This document shows, piece by piece, positions 52,471-61,147 of a stretch of DNA of 64,000 nucleotides. Position 1 is the first letter of the stretch. Every line of letters starts with the position of its first letter. The position numbers and the translations under genes were made by a program. The stretch comes from Azospirillum thermophilum (GTDB taxonomy: Bacteria; Pseudomonadota; Alphaproteobacteria; Azospirillales; Azospirillaceae), in the NCBI RefSeq assembly GCF_003130795.1, contig NZ_CP029353.1, positions 186,001 through 250,000 on the forward strand. Reading direction: 5' to 3'. The notes under the pieces are model-generated. The model was not told where the DNA came from, did no database searches, and saw only the letters and a program-made list of their open reading frames with translations.

Positions 52471-53658
52471 ATGAACCGTTATCTGCTGGCTGGCTCCGCC
52501 GCCGTTGCCCTCGCCCTGGGTGCTGGCGCCGCCAACGCCCAGGCCAAGTTTGAAGTCAAGGTCGGCGGCGACGCCTACTTCGAAGCCGGCTTCGTCGATC
52601 AGGACCGTGACCAGGGCCTGCGCTCGACCGAGTTCCGCAACCGCATGCGTCTGGTCGTCACCCCGACCGCCAAGGCCGACAACGGCCTCGAGTACGGCGC
52701 CCGCCTGCGTCTGCGCTCGGTTGGCGGCGGCAGCGCCGGCCGCACCACCGACAACGACCGCGCGTACATCTTCGCGCAGGGCACCTTCGGTCAGGTCCAG
52801 CTGGGTGTGGTCAACTCCTTCAACGACCAGACCTACATCACCTCTCCGCAGGACTACCTGCCGCTCGGCATCTATGACGGCGTGACCGCCTGGATCGGCG
52901 GCGCCGCCACCGGCAACGCCCCGCTCTTCCGCGGCGCCGACATCGGTGGTGGCCTGGCTTCCCTGAACGGCAGCCTGCTGGCCCAGTCGCTGACGGTCGA
53001 GAACAACGCGACCAAGCTCGTGTACATCTCCCCGCGCTTCGCCGGGTTCCAGGCCGGCTTCAGCTACACCCCGCGGAACGACAGCTCGAACACCGACGTC
53101 AACCGCGTGAAGCCGGTCATCAGCAGCAACTACAACACCACCTTCACCGACCTGGTCGAGGTTGGCGCCAACTACGTCAACAACTTCGGTGGCGTGGACT
53201 TCAAGGCCAGCGCCGGCTACTTCTGGGGCAAGGCCGCCGACGACGTCGCCGGCACGAACCTCAAGAACCTGAACGCCTGGCAGGTCGGCGCCCAGGTCGG
53301 CTACGCCGGCTTCACCGTCGGCGGTGGCTACCTCGACTACGGCAAGTCGGGCCAGAACGACGTGACCGGCCTGTTCACCGAGTCGGCCCGCGTGTGGACC
53401 GCCGGCGTGCAGTACGCCACGGGCCCGATCGTCGTCGGTGCCAACTACAAGGAAGGCAAGGACGCCGGCGATGTCGCCATCCGTGGCAATCGCAAGCTGC
53501 AGGTCGTCGAAGTGGGCGTCGGCTACACCGTCGCTCCGGGCCTGACCCTGCAGGCTCAGTACGACTACTTCAAGGTCGACACCGACCTGTCGACCGCGAC
53601 CGTCGACCGCGACGACAAGGGCAACGTCGTCATGGTCCGTTCGGTCCTGGCGTTCTAA
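52471..53658 (+). CDS. Outer-membrane general porin 1
   Basis: A 395-residue porin. A signal peptide (LLAGSAAVALALGAGAANAQ) is followed by a beta-rich barrel with alternating hydrophobic strands and a C-terminal Phe (SVLAF), the outer-membrane signature. It matches the alphaproteobacterial gram-negative porin family, for passive solute diffusion. The start at 52471 has GGAGG upstream; another in-frame ATG is 5 codons earlier. It is about 90% identical over the N-terminal 55 mature residues to porin 2, so they are tandem paralogs. Strong terminator after it. Confidence 0.9.
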   Translation: MNRYLLAGSAAVALALGAGAANAQAKFEVKVGGDAYFEAGFVDQDRDQGLRSTEFRNRMRLVVTPTAKADNGLEYGARLRLRSVGGGSAGRTTDNDRAYIFAQGTFGQVQLGVVNSFNDQTYITSPQDYLPLGIYDGVTAWIGGAATGNAPLFRGADIGGGLASLNGSLLAQSLTVENNATKLVYISPRFAGFQAGFSYTPRNDSSNTDVNRVKPVISSNYNTTFTDLVEVGANYVNNFGGVDFKASAGYFWGKAADDVAGTNLKNLNAWQVGAQVGYAGFTVGGGYLDYGKSGQNDVTGLFTESARVWTAGVQYATGPIVVGANYKEGKDAGDVAIRGNRKLQVVEVGVGYTVAPGLTLQAQYDYFKVDTDLSTATVDRDDKGNVVMVRSVLAF

Positions 53659-53679
53659 TCAACGCCTGGTCGTTTCGAA

Positions 53680-53717
53680 GAGGGGGGCGGTGGCTTCGGC
53701 CACCGCCCTTCTTTTTT
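53680..53717 (+). terminator. Strong intrinsic terminator after porin 1
   Basis: GGGCGGTGGC (53685-53694), TTCG tetraloop and GCCACCGCCC (53699-53708) form a perfect 10-bp stem followed by TTCTTTTTT. It isolates porin 1 from porin 2. Confidence 0.95.
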
Positions 53718-53966
53718 GTGCGTCGGCAATGGGCACAGTGATGTATTCATAGGCATCATATGGTCCACTAATACGGCAGATCTAGATTTCTGTTGTTTTT
53801 CAATGGCTTATCTGTGTGTCTGAAAAGTTACAGGTGTGTCGGGACTAAGCTGAAGCGACACATTCTCCCTTGTCGCCCGGTTTGCCGAAGAGTTAAGTGG
53901 GGAAGGTCAAAGACAACCATGCCGCCCCCTGGCACCAGGGGTGCTCCGCAGAAGGACTGTTTACCC
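53718..53966 (+). promoter_or_regulatory. AT-rich porin 2 leader region
   Basis: About 250 bp between the porin 1 terminator and porin 2. Its first 130 bp (about 53725-53860) are markedly AT-rich for this GC-rich genome, with TTCTGTTGTTTTTCAATGG. This suggests a strong promoter with an upstream element, or a small RNA. No gene is visible. Confidence 0.45.
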
Positions 53967-55088
53967 ATGAAGCGTTCGCTCACTCTCGGCTGCGCCGCCA
54001 TCGCCCTGGCCGCCACCTGCGGCACCGCCTCTGCCCAGAAGTTCGACGTCATGATCGGCGGCGACGCCTACTTCGAGGCCGGCTTCGTCGACCAGGACCG
54101 TGACCAGGGCCTGCGGACCACCGAGTTCCGCAACCGTATGCGTCTGGTCGTCACCCCGACCGCCAAGGCCGACAACGGCCTGGAGTACGGCGCCCGCCTG
54201 CGCCTGCGCGCGGTTGACAACGGCACCGGCGGCCGCACCACCGACAACGACCGTGCGTTCATCTTCGTGTCCGGCGCCTTCGGCACCGTCCAGGCCGGCA
54301 CGATCAACGGCCTGTCGGACGAGTACGGCGTCATCGGCCCGAACCCGGACGGCGTCCAGGGCTCGCCGGACGGCAACTGGGCGGCCTTCTACGCCGCCAC
54401 CGATCGCCGTGGCGTGTCCGTCGGCCTGCCCTACGTCATCGGCAGCCTGCGCACCCTCGAGTCGGGCGACGCTTCGACCAAGGTCATCTACCTGAGCCCG
54501 AGCTTCAGCGGCTTCAAGCTGGGTGCCGCCTACACCCCGACCGAGGGCTCCAGCAACACCAACGTCAACCGCGTGAAGCGCACCAGCTCGAACTTCCGCG
54601 ACATGGGCGAGGTGCAGGCCACCTACACCGGCGAGTTCAGCGGTGTCAGCATCGAGGGCAGCGCCGCCTACCAGTTCGGCAAGGCCGACGCCCCGACCAA
54701 CATCGAGGACCTGTCCTCGGTCCATGCCGGCCTGAACGTCGGCTACGCCGGCTTCAAGCTGGGCGGCAGCTATGCCTACAGCGGCAAGAGCGGCTACGCC
54801 AAGGGTTCGACCGGTCTCGACAAGCAGCAGGTCTGGCTGGTCGGCGCCCAGTACACCACCGGCCCGCTCATCCTGGCCGCCACCTACACCGACGCCCGCG
54901 GCGCCGTTGGCCTCGGCCTGACCGGTGCGGCGAACAATGCCCGCACCCACCTGTGGCAGGCCGGCGTGACCTACACCGTGGCCCCGGGCCTGACCACCGG
55001 CCTGGAGTACAGCTACGTCGACAACAAGCAGGGCACGCTGAACAACGACGCCAACATCATCATGTGGGATACCCGCTTCGCCTTCTGA
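53967..55088 (+). CDS. Outer-membrane general porin 2
   Basis: A 373-residue porin with a signal peptide (LTLGCAAIALAATCGTASAQ) and a C-terminal Phe (WDTRFAF). The segment GGDAYFEAGFVDQDRDQGLR is identical to porin 1, and nearly all of the next 35 residues match, but the loop regions differ, as in duplicated porins under selection. The start at 53967 was chosen at the Met of the signal peptide. It has its own terminator. Confidence 0.9.
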   Translation: MKRSLTLGCAAIALAATCGTASAQKFDVMIGGDAYFEAGFVDQDRDQGLRTTEFRNRMRLVVTPTAKADNGLEYGARLRLRAVDNGTGGRTTDNDRAFIFVSGAFGTVQAGTINGLSDEYGVIGPNPDGVQGSPDGNWAAFYAATDRRGVSVGLPYVIGSLRTLESGDASTKVIYLSPSFSGFKLGAAYTPTEGSSNTNVNRVKRTSSNFRDMGEVQATYTGEFSGVSIEGSAAYQFGKADAPTNIEDLSSVHAGLNVGYAGFKLGGSYAYSGKSGYAKGSTGLDKQQVWLVGAQYTTGPLILAATYTDARGAVGLGLTGAANNARTHLWQAGVTYTVAPGLTTGLEYSYVDNKQGTLNNDANIIMWDTRFAF

Positions 55089-55114
55089 TCCGGCGAACGG
55101 ACACCGCAAGAGCG

Positions 55115-55150
55115 AACGGCGGCGGAGAAATCCGCCGCCGTTTCGTTTTG
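55115..55150 (+). terminator. Strong intrinsic terminator after porin 2
   Basis: AACGGCGGCGGA, GAAA tetraloop and TCCGCCGCCGTT form a perfect 12-bp stem followed by TCGTTTTG. Confidence 0.93.
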
Positions 55151-55196
55151 TCAGGCCCCTTATCCGGCCCCGGACGCAGCGTTCGGGCGTCCACGC

Positions 55197-55772
55197 TCAG
55201 CGTGGGCCTGAGTCGCACATCGTCAGCAGCAGCGACGCCTCGAGCGGTACCCAGACCACGACGATGCGCTCGCTGTCCTTGTGGGCGAAATAGGCGAGGC
55301 TCAGCGGGTCGGTGAGCGCCTTGGGCTTCAGTCCCTCGACCCGGTAGCCGACCTTGCCGAAGCCGGTCATGGTGGCCTGGACGATGGTTTGGGCGGCCGT
55401 CTGGTCTCCCTTCGCGAACTCCCAGCCGAACTGCTCCTGCCGGGTGCAGCGGCGGCCATACTCCTTCAGCAGGTCGTCGAGGAAGCCGCGGTAGGTGCCG
55501 TCGTCGCCCAGCGGAAAGGGCGGCACGTCGAAGGTGACGCGGGTCATCGGCGAGACGGCCATGGTGGGCGGCGCCTTGGCCCCATCCGACGGCTTGGGAT
55601 CGGCCTGTTTGCCCGCCGCCGGCTTCTGGGCGTCGCCCTGTTTCTGGGCCTGCTTGCCGGTGCCGGGCCTGGCGTCCTCCGCCGGGGCGGGGCCGGCGAA
55701 GGCGAGCCCCAGCGTCAGGGCGACGGCCGGCAGAACGGCCCGCCGGAGCGGGCGGCGAAACCACGTCCACAT
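55197..55772 (-). CDS. Secreted hypothetical protein
   Basis: A 191-residue protein with a signal peptide (AVLPAVALTLGLAFAGPAPAE) then a Gln/Lys/Pro-rich linker (GKQAQKQGDAQKPAAGKQ) and a folded part with TRVTFDVPPFPLGDDGTYRG and SERIVVVWVPLEAS. No family is recognised. GAGGAGA precedes the ATG at 55772. It converges with porin 2 and diverges from yggS. It is likely periplasmic. Confidence 0.6.
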   Translation of the reverse strand: MWTWFRRPLRRAVLPAVALTLGLAFAGPAPAEDARPGTGKQAQKQGDAQKPAAGKQADPKPSDGAKAPPTMAVSPMTRVTFDVPPFPLGDDGTYRGFLDDLLKEYGRRCTRQEQFGWEFAKGDQTAAQTIVQATMTGFGKVGYRVEGLKPKALTDPLSLAYFAHKDSERIVVVWVPLEASLLLTMCDSGPR

Positions 55773-55869
55773 GGGATGGTCTCCTCGGGGTACTTGCGTT
55801 TCAATGGGTGGTCCGGTACCACGCCCGCGGCCCCCTGTATACCCCGGGCCGCTCTGGGAGAGCCCCGCC

Positions 55870-56597
55870 ATGTCCTTGACGCACAGCACCGAATCCGACG
55901 CCGGCGCCGCCGATGCCGCAAGCGTGACCGCCCGACTCGGCGCCGTCCGCGAGGCGATCGCCGAAACCTGCCGCTCCTGCGGGCGCGAGGCGGGCGCGGT
56001 GACGCTGGTCGCCGTCTCCAAGACCCATCCGGCCGAGGCGGTGGAGGAGGCGCTCGCCGCCGGCCAGCGCGTGTTCGGCGAGAACCGCGTCCAGGAGGCC
56101 AAGGCCAAGTTCCCGGCGCTGAAGGAGCGGGTTCCGGAGCTGGAGCTGCACCTGATCGGCCCGCTGCAGACCAACAAGGTCAAGGATGCGGTGGCGCTGT
56201 TCGACGTCATCCAGACGCTCGACCGGCCGAAGCTGGCCGAGGCGCTCGCCGCCGAGATCGCCAGGACCGGCCGGCGGCCCCGCCTGCTGATCGAGGTGAA
56301 CACCGGCGAGGAGCCGCAGAAGGCCGGCATTCCCCGCGCGAGGTGGAGGAGTTCCTCGCCGCCTGCCGCGACCGCTGGTCCCTGCCGGTCAGCGGCCTGA
56401 TGTGCATCCCGCCGGTCGACGAGGAGCCGGCGATGCATTTCGCCCTGCTGTCGGAGCTGGCGCGCCGCCTGGCATTGCCCGAAATCAGCATGGGGATGAG
56501 CGGCGATTTCGAGACTGCGATCCGCTTCGGCGCCACCCATGTCCGGGTCGGCACCGCCATCTTCGGCGCCCGCCCCTACCCGGCCGCCGAGGGCTGA
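55870..56597 (+). CDS. yggS: YggS family pyridoxal phosphate enzyme / PLP homeostasis protein (frameshifted here)
   Basis: About 242 residues once repaired. The PLP Lys is in LVAVSKTHPAEA; GENRVQEAKAKF, HLIGPLQTNKVKDA, and SMGMSGDFETAIRFGATHVRVGTAIFG (split across the break) are the family motifs. YggS binds PLP and affects vitamin B6 homeostasis. The frame breaks at CCCC 56332-56335; one base added gives a full-length protein. The start at 55870 is the first good ATG. Confidence 0.92.
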
Positions 56598-56613
56598 CCC
56601 GCCCGGCCGGCGC

Positions 56614-57135
56614 TCAGGCCGCCGGGTCCGGTGCCGGGTCCAGCACGGTCAGGGCCGAGCCCGGCCCGCAGGCCTTCAGCACGGCCAGCAGGTCGGGCAG
56701 CGGCAGGGCGACGCAGCCCTGCGTCGGCCCCCAGTCCGGCCGCGCGACATGGAAGAAGACGGCACTGCCCTGCCCCGGCACCACCGGGTCGTCGTTGTGG
56801 CCCATCACGACGATGACGTCGTAAAGCCCGTCCTCGCGCCACAGCTCCTCGTGGCTCGCCGGGTAGGGCCGCCTGACCGGCCGGTTGTAGGCGGGATCGG
56901 CCGGGTCGTCGCACCAGCCGTCGTCCGGCGCGATCGCCTGGGTCGGCAGGTCCGTCTCCGGCCGTGCCAGACGGTCGGCCCGCCACAGCACGCGGCGCAG
57001 GGCGAAGCGCCCGACCGGCGTCGCCCCGTCCCCCTCCCGCTTGTCCGCCCGCACGCCGCCGCGGCCGAGCGCGCAACGCAGCGTGCCGCCGGGCCAGACG
57101 AGCCGGCCGTCGGGGTGGACCGTGAGTTCGACCAT
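56614..57135 (-). CDS. L,D-transpeptidase (YkuD-like) family protein
   Basis: A 173-residue YkuD-fold (COG3786) protein without signal peptide. It has GATPVGRFALRRVLWRAD, VVMGHNDDPVVPGQGSAVFF and the catalytic Cys in PTQGCVALPLPDL. This family resembles enzymes making 3-3 peptidoglycan cross-links or their relatives. The absence of a signal peptide leaves the site of action open. It is convergent with yggS and has the Ala-rich gene upstream. Confidence 0.82.
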   Translation of the reverse strand: MVELTVHPDGRLVWPGGTLRCALGRGGVRADKREGDGATPVGRFALRRVLWRADRLARPETDLPTQAIAPDDGWCDDPADPAYNRPVRRPYPASHEELWREDGLYDVIVVMGHNDDPVVPGQGSAVFFHVARPDWGPTQGCVALPLPDLLAVLKACGPGSALTVLDPAPDPAA

Positions 57136-57158
57136 GGGACCGTTCCGCAAGCTAAGGG

Positions 57159-58160
57159 TCAGCCGGACACGCGGACGGCGGGAGCCGCCGCGCCCTGACC
57201 CGCAGCCTTGCGCGTCTGCTCGTACTTGGCAAGGTTGCGCATCATCGTCTCGGACAGCATCTCGGGCGACACCGGCGCCACGCTGTTGCCGGCGGCGGGG
57301 GGCAGCGGCCGGGCCGCGTCGGCCTTGGACGGCGTGGCGGAGCCCGGAAGGGGTGCCCGCGCCTGCGCGGCGGCGTGCTTGGCCTGCATGGTGTTGGCGA
57401 GGTTGGTGTCGCGGGCCGGCATCCGGGTCGGGTGCGGGACGACCGGGCCGTCCTGCCCGGCGAGCTGCGCCGCCAGCATGGTGTTGGCCGGGGTGGCGGC
57501 CGCCGTGCGGGCAGCCTGGACCGCCTGCTGTCCCGCCGGTGCGCCCTGTCCGGCGGAGCCGGTGAACAGGCGGATCGGCTGGTCCGGCTGGCGGGAGGAC
57601 GCCGTTTCCTTGGTCGCCGCGTCCTTCATGGCAGCCTGGGCCGCGGCGCCCTGGGCGCCTTGGGCGGCCGCGGCCTGCGCCGCGGCTTGAGGCGCTCCCG
57701 CCGCCGCTGCCGCCGGGCCGGAGCCGGCGGCGGCAAGATTGTCGTGCAGCCCGCCGGCGGCGGCCACGGCGGTGCCGTCCCCCTTGCCGGCGGAAGGGGT
57801 GTCGCCGCCCATGCCGAGCGCGCTCATGACCTGGTCGCCGATGTCCTTGCCCTCCGCCTGCTCGACCATCGCGTTGACGACGGCCCCGGCGGCGCCGAGC
57901 GGCCCGCCGAACAGGATGCCGCCCATCACGCGGGCGGCCGGCTGGATGGTGTCGCCGGTGATCTCGCGATAGATCGTGCCGATGATCGGCAGGTGCTGCA
58001 GCGGGTTGATGACGTCGAGGAAGTCCCAGAAGGACATGTCGCCCTTGATCTCGACGGGCTCGCTGTCGCGGCTGGGGGGAACCGTCAGGGATGGGGCCGG
58101 CTCGCGCTGCACCGTCCGGGCGGCAGACGTGCTGTCGAAGGTGGTGGCGTCGATGGCCAT
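57159..58160 (-). CDS. Hypothetical protein with conserved hydrophobic N-terminal part and Ala/Gln-rich tail
   Basis: 333 residues; no family assigned. The N-terminal 110 residues contain FWDFLDVINPLQHLPIIGTI, YREITGDTIQPAARVMGG and a Gly-rich hydrophobic segment ILFGGPLGAAGAVVNAMV, which may insert in or associate with membrane. From about 120 on it is low-complexity Ala/Gln/Pro, likely disordered, ending in a helix SPEMLSETMMRNLAKYEQTRK. It is 23 bp before the L,D-transpeptidase gene on the same strand, so an operon is likely. Confidence 0.6.
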   Translation of the reverse strand: MAIDATTFDSTSAARTVQREPAPSLTVPPSRDSEPVEIKGDMSFWDFLDVINPLQHLPIIGTIYREITGDTIQPAARVMGGILFGGPLGAAGAVVNAMVEQAEGKDIGDQVMSALGMGGDTPSAGKGDGTAVAAAGGLHDNLAAAGSGPAAAAAGAPQAAAQAAAAQGAQGAAAQAAMKDAATKETASSRQPDQPIRLFTGSAGQGAPAGQQAVQAARTAAATPANTMLAAQLAGQDGPVVPHPTRMPARDTNLANTMQAKHAAAQARAPLPGSATPSKADAARPLPPAAGNSVAPVSPEMLSETMMRNLAKYEQTRKAAGQGAAAPAVRVSG

Positions 58161-58372
58161 GGGCGGTCTCCCGTCGAAGGTCCACCGTCAGGACAGCAAG
58201 CGCCGTGCCAGTTTCCGGAAGCCGGGATCCGGCCTTTTGCCGACCGTCGGGGGCGGAGTCGGCGGGCGGATGCGGAATCCGATTCCGGGCCATGGCGCCA
58301 CCCGGCAGAAGCTGCCGGGCGCCCGCCGGTCCGCGGGCCGTTCCTGCCGGGCGGCGGGGCTTGGCCGGCTGC

Positions 58373-59563
58373 TCAGAACATGTGGCCGCTGCGCTCCGCC
58401 TTGGTGCGCAGATAGGCTTCGTTGTGGCCGTTGGCGGGGAAGATGTGCGGCACCCGCTCCACCACTTCGATCCCGCAGCGGGCGAGCTGGCGCAGCTTCT
58501 CCGGGTTGTTGGTCATCAGCCGCACCGCGGAGAAGCCGAGCTGCCGCAGCATCTCCGCCGCCGGCAGATAGACCCGCTCGTCCGCCTCGAAGCCCAGGAT
58601 CTCGTTGGCGTCCACCGTGTCGAAGCCGAGGTCCTGGATGCGGTAGGCGCGCAGCTTGTTGACCAGCCCGATGCCGCGCCCCTCCTGCGCCAGATAGAGC
58701 AGGACGCCGCTGCCCTGGCGGGCGATCTCGGCGATGGCGCCGCGGAGCTGGTCGCCGCAGTCGCAGCGCAGGCTGCCCAGCAGGTCGCCGGTGAAGCATT
58801 CGGAATGCAGCCGCGCCAGCACCGGCTGGTCGGGCGCCGGCTCGCCGATGACGATGGCGAGATGCTCCGGCCCGCCGTCGGCCGGGCGGAAGGCGTAGAT
58901 GCGGGTGTTCTCGGCCCCGCTCAGCGGCACGCGGGCGTCGGCGACGCGGCGCAGGGTCCGCACCACATGGACGCGGTAGTCGTTGACGTCGCGGGCGCCG
59001 ACCAGCAGCCGGTCGATGCGCCCGGCCCAGCCGGCGGCCGTTCCCTGCACCCCCGCCGCCCTGGCGAAGATCGCGGCCGGCAGCAGCCGGGCGAGCCGCG
59101 CCATCTCCACGGCCGCCGCGGCGAAGGAGCCGGGTTCGGCCGGCGCCGCGGTCAGGCCGGGGGGCAGCCTGCCCTCCGGATAATGTTCGGGATCGGCCAG
59201 GGCGCGGATCTGCTCCGGCGTCAGACCGCCGGGGGCGGCCAGCATGACGGCCCCGGCCGTCCCCGGCCGGTCGTCCCCGGCCGTTCCCGGCCGGTCGTCC
59301 TGGATCAGGCCGAGCACGACGGCCCGCCGCCGGGTCACGGCCAGCATCGGCTCCCCGCCGGTCAGCCGCTTCAGCCGGGCGACCGCGTCGTTGGGCACCG
59401 ACTCGACGGAGACCACGGCGCCGACGCCGCCATCGGCTGTCGCCACCACCACCTCCTCGCCCCGGCGCAGGGCCGCCAGCGCCCGGTCGACCGCGCGGAC
59501 GACGGCCTCATCGATGGGCTGGGCGGGGGTTTGGGCGGGTTCGGAGGGCAGATCGGCAAGCAT
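58373..59563 (-). CDS. ribA: GTP cyclohydrolase II (with degenerate N-terminal domain)
   Basis: A 396-residue RibA, first step of riboflavin synthesis. The C-terminal GCHII has zinc cysteines in HSECFTGDLLGSLRCDCGDQL (in pieces), EGRGIGLVNKLRAY and LMTNNPEKLRQL. The N-terminal 160 residues (EEVVVATADGGVGAVV and PMLAVTRRRAVVLGL) resemble a RibB domain that has lost its catalytic motifs, as in other alphaproteobacterial RibA. A 24-bp repeat codes DDRPGTAG twice. Start at 59563. Confidence 0.92.
   Translation of the reverse strand: MLADLPSEPAQTPAQPIDEAVVRAVDRALAALRRGEEVVVATADGGVGAVVSVESVPNDAVARLKRLTGGEPMLAVTRRRAVVLGLIQDDRPGTAGDDRPGTAGAVMLAAPGGLTPEQIRALADPEHYPEGRLPPGLTAAPAEPGSFAAAAVEMARLARLLPAAIFARAAGVQGTAAGWAGRIDRLLVGARDVNDYRVHVVRTLRRVADARVPLSGAENTRIYAFRPADGGPEHLAIVIGEPAPDQPVLARLHSECFTGDLLGSLRCDCGDQLRGAIAEIARQGSGVLLYLAQEGRGIGLVNKLRAYRIQDLGFDTVDANEILGFEADERVYLPAAEMLRQLGFSAVRLMTNNPEKLRQLARCGIEVVERVPHIFPANGHNEAYLRTKAERSGHMF
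59253..59300 (-). repeat. 24-bp tandem repeat within ribA
   Basis: Two copies of a 24-bp unit, differing by a single base, code the octapeptide DDRPGTAG twice in the RibA N-terminal domain. They add a flexible loop. It is a recent duplication. Confidence 0.85.
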
Positions 59564-59823
59564 GGTCAGCAAAAGCCCGATGGGAAAGGCAACAGATGGG
59601 GGTGCGAAGTGCCGAAGCAAAGCGCAGGTGGCGCAGCCCTGTCCAGCAAATCCCGCGCGCCGCACCGTTTCCGCCGGCGCAACGATTGGCGGCCGGCGGC
59701 GGCCGGCGGCGGTCCGCCGGGGCACGACCGGGGGCCGGCGGTGAAAGGAGAGGTGCGCCGATGCTGCGATGCATTATGGTGCGCGTCCGGCGCCGACACG
59801 AGCCAGGGAGGAAAAACACCAAG

Positions 59824-60354
59824 ATGCCGGACTGCGCGGTCTCCCACATCCTGATGCCGGCCGACCTGCCGGCCGACGCCTATGCCCTGCGCATGGCTGA
59901 AACACTGCATCGTTGCGGTTACGAACCGGTTGCGCACCGCCTCGCCCCGCCGCGCCGCGCGGTGGACGGATCGGCGACGCTGGCGGCCGACCTGCTGCTG
60001 GAGCGGATTCCGGATGGGTCGGCGCTTCTGTTCGACGGCGGGCTGCTGCCCACCCTGGCCGGGCTGCTGCCGCTCGACAGCCGGCGGCTGCGCTTCGTCG
60101 CCCTGATGGAGCGTCCGGGGTGGGAGGAGGCGGGGCCGGCCGCCGCGGCGCGGCGCCATCTGGAGCAGGCGGCGCTGGCGCTGACCCGCTGCGTCGCCGT
60201 GCCGGACGGGGATGCCGCCCGGGCGTTGGCGCCGCTCGGCCTGCCGGCGGATCGCCTCGTCGTGGCGCCGCCGGACGAGGCCGGTGCGGCGATGCTGCTC
60301 GCCCGGCTGCAGGGGCCGGGAACAGCCGGCTCCGCGCCGGCCGACAAGGCTTAG
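59824..60354 (+). CDS. Hypothetical protein resembling part of a family 4 glycosyltransferase
   Basis: 176 residues from this ATG, 197 from an in-frame ATG at 59761, which has a better ribosome site (AAGGAGAGG). The pattern HILMPADLPADAYALRMAETLHRCGYEP, LLFDGGLLPTLAGLLPL and ALTRCVAVPDGDAARALAPLGLP-RLVVAPP looks like the N-terminal GT-B domain of glycosyltransferases; no second domain with the sugar-nucleotide motif is present. It is probably not an intact transferase. Upstream of the response regulator. Confidence 0.5.
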   Translation: MPDCAVSHILMPADLPADAYALRMAETLHRCGYEPVAHRLAPPRRAVDGSATLAADLLLERIPDGSALLFDGGLLPTLAGLLPLDSRRLRFVALMERPGWEEAGPAAAARRHLEQAALALTRCVAVPDGDAARALAPLGLPADRLVVAPPDEAGAAMLLARLQGPGTAGSAPADKA

Positions 60355-60460
60355 GACAAGTCTCGCGTGCGCGTGCTAAGGTCCCGCCCCGCCGTCCGGG
60401 AGGGTTCTGCAACCGGGGCCGGTCCGGCGGCCGTGCCAATCCGATGGTGACCAGCAACGA

Positions 60461-61147
60461 ATGACCGCGGCCAAACGCATCCTGCTCGTCGACGATGACG
60501 ACGTCCTCCGCCAATCGCTGGCCGAACAGATCCAGCTTCTGGACGGGGTCGAGACGGTGGAGGCGGGCGACGGCGCCACGGCGCTGGAGGCGGTGCGGTC
60601 CGGCGGCCTTTCCGCCATCCTGCTCGACAGCGGCCTGCCGGACATGGACGGCCATGCCCTGTGCCGCCGGCTGCGGCAGGACGGGGTGCGCTGCCCGATC
60701 CTTCTGCTGACCGCCCCGGGAACCGAGGCCGATGCGCTGGCGGGCATCGAGGCGGGGGCGAGCGACCAGATCGCCAAGCCCTTCCGGCTGGGCGTGCTGA
60801 TCGCGCGGCTGACCGCCCAGCTCCGCCAGTTCGAGCAGAGCGAGGAGCCGGCCATCGCCATCGGTCCCTACCGCTTCCAGCCCACGGCGAAGCTGCTGCT
60901 CGACGAGGCGGCCGACCGCCGCATCCGCCTGACGGAGAAGGAGGCGGCCATCCTCAAGCACCTGTACCGGGCGGGGGAGACGGTGGGGCGCGAGGCCCTG
61001 CTGGGGCAGGTGTGGGGCTACAATGCCGGGGTCACCACCCACACGCTGGAGACCCACATCTACCGGCTGCGCCAGAAGATGGAACGCGACCCGTCCAACG
61101 CCGAACTTCTGGTGACGGAACCCGGCGGCTATCGCCTGGTGCCCTGA
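60461..61147 (+). CDS. OmpR-family response regulator
   Basis: A 228-residue two-component regulator: receiver domain with Asp11-14, phospho-acceptor Asp56 in LLDSGLPDMDG, Thr84 and Lys106, and a winged-helix domain (LTEKEAAILKHLYRAG, VTTHTLETHIYRLRQKME). No kinase gene adjoins. The orphan kinase at the left end of the window has its own receiver, so pairing is unknown. Its 3' end overlaps the convergent HTH gene by 19 bases. Confidence 0.92.
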   Translation: MTAAKRILLVDDDDVLRQSLAEQIQLLDGVETVEAGDGATALEAVRSGGLSAILLDSGLPDMDGHALCRRLRQDGVRCPILLLTAPGTEADALAGIEAGASDQIAKPFRLGVLIARLTAQLRQFEQSEEPAIAIGPYRFQPTAKLLLDEAADRRIRLTEKEAAILKHLYRAGETVGREALLGQVWGYNAGVTTHTLETHIYRLRQKMERDPSNAELLVTEPGGYRLVP

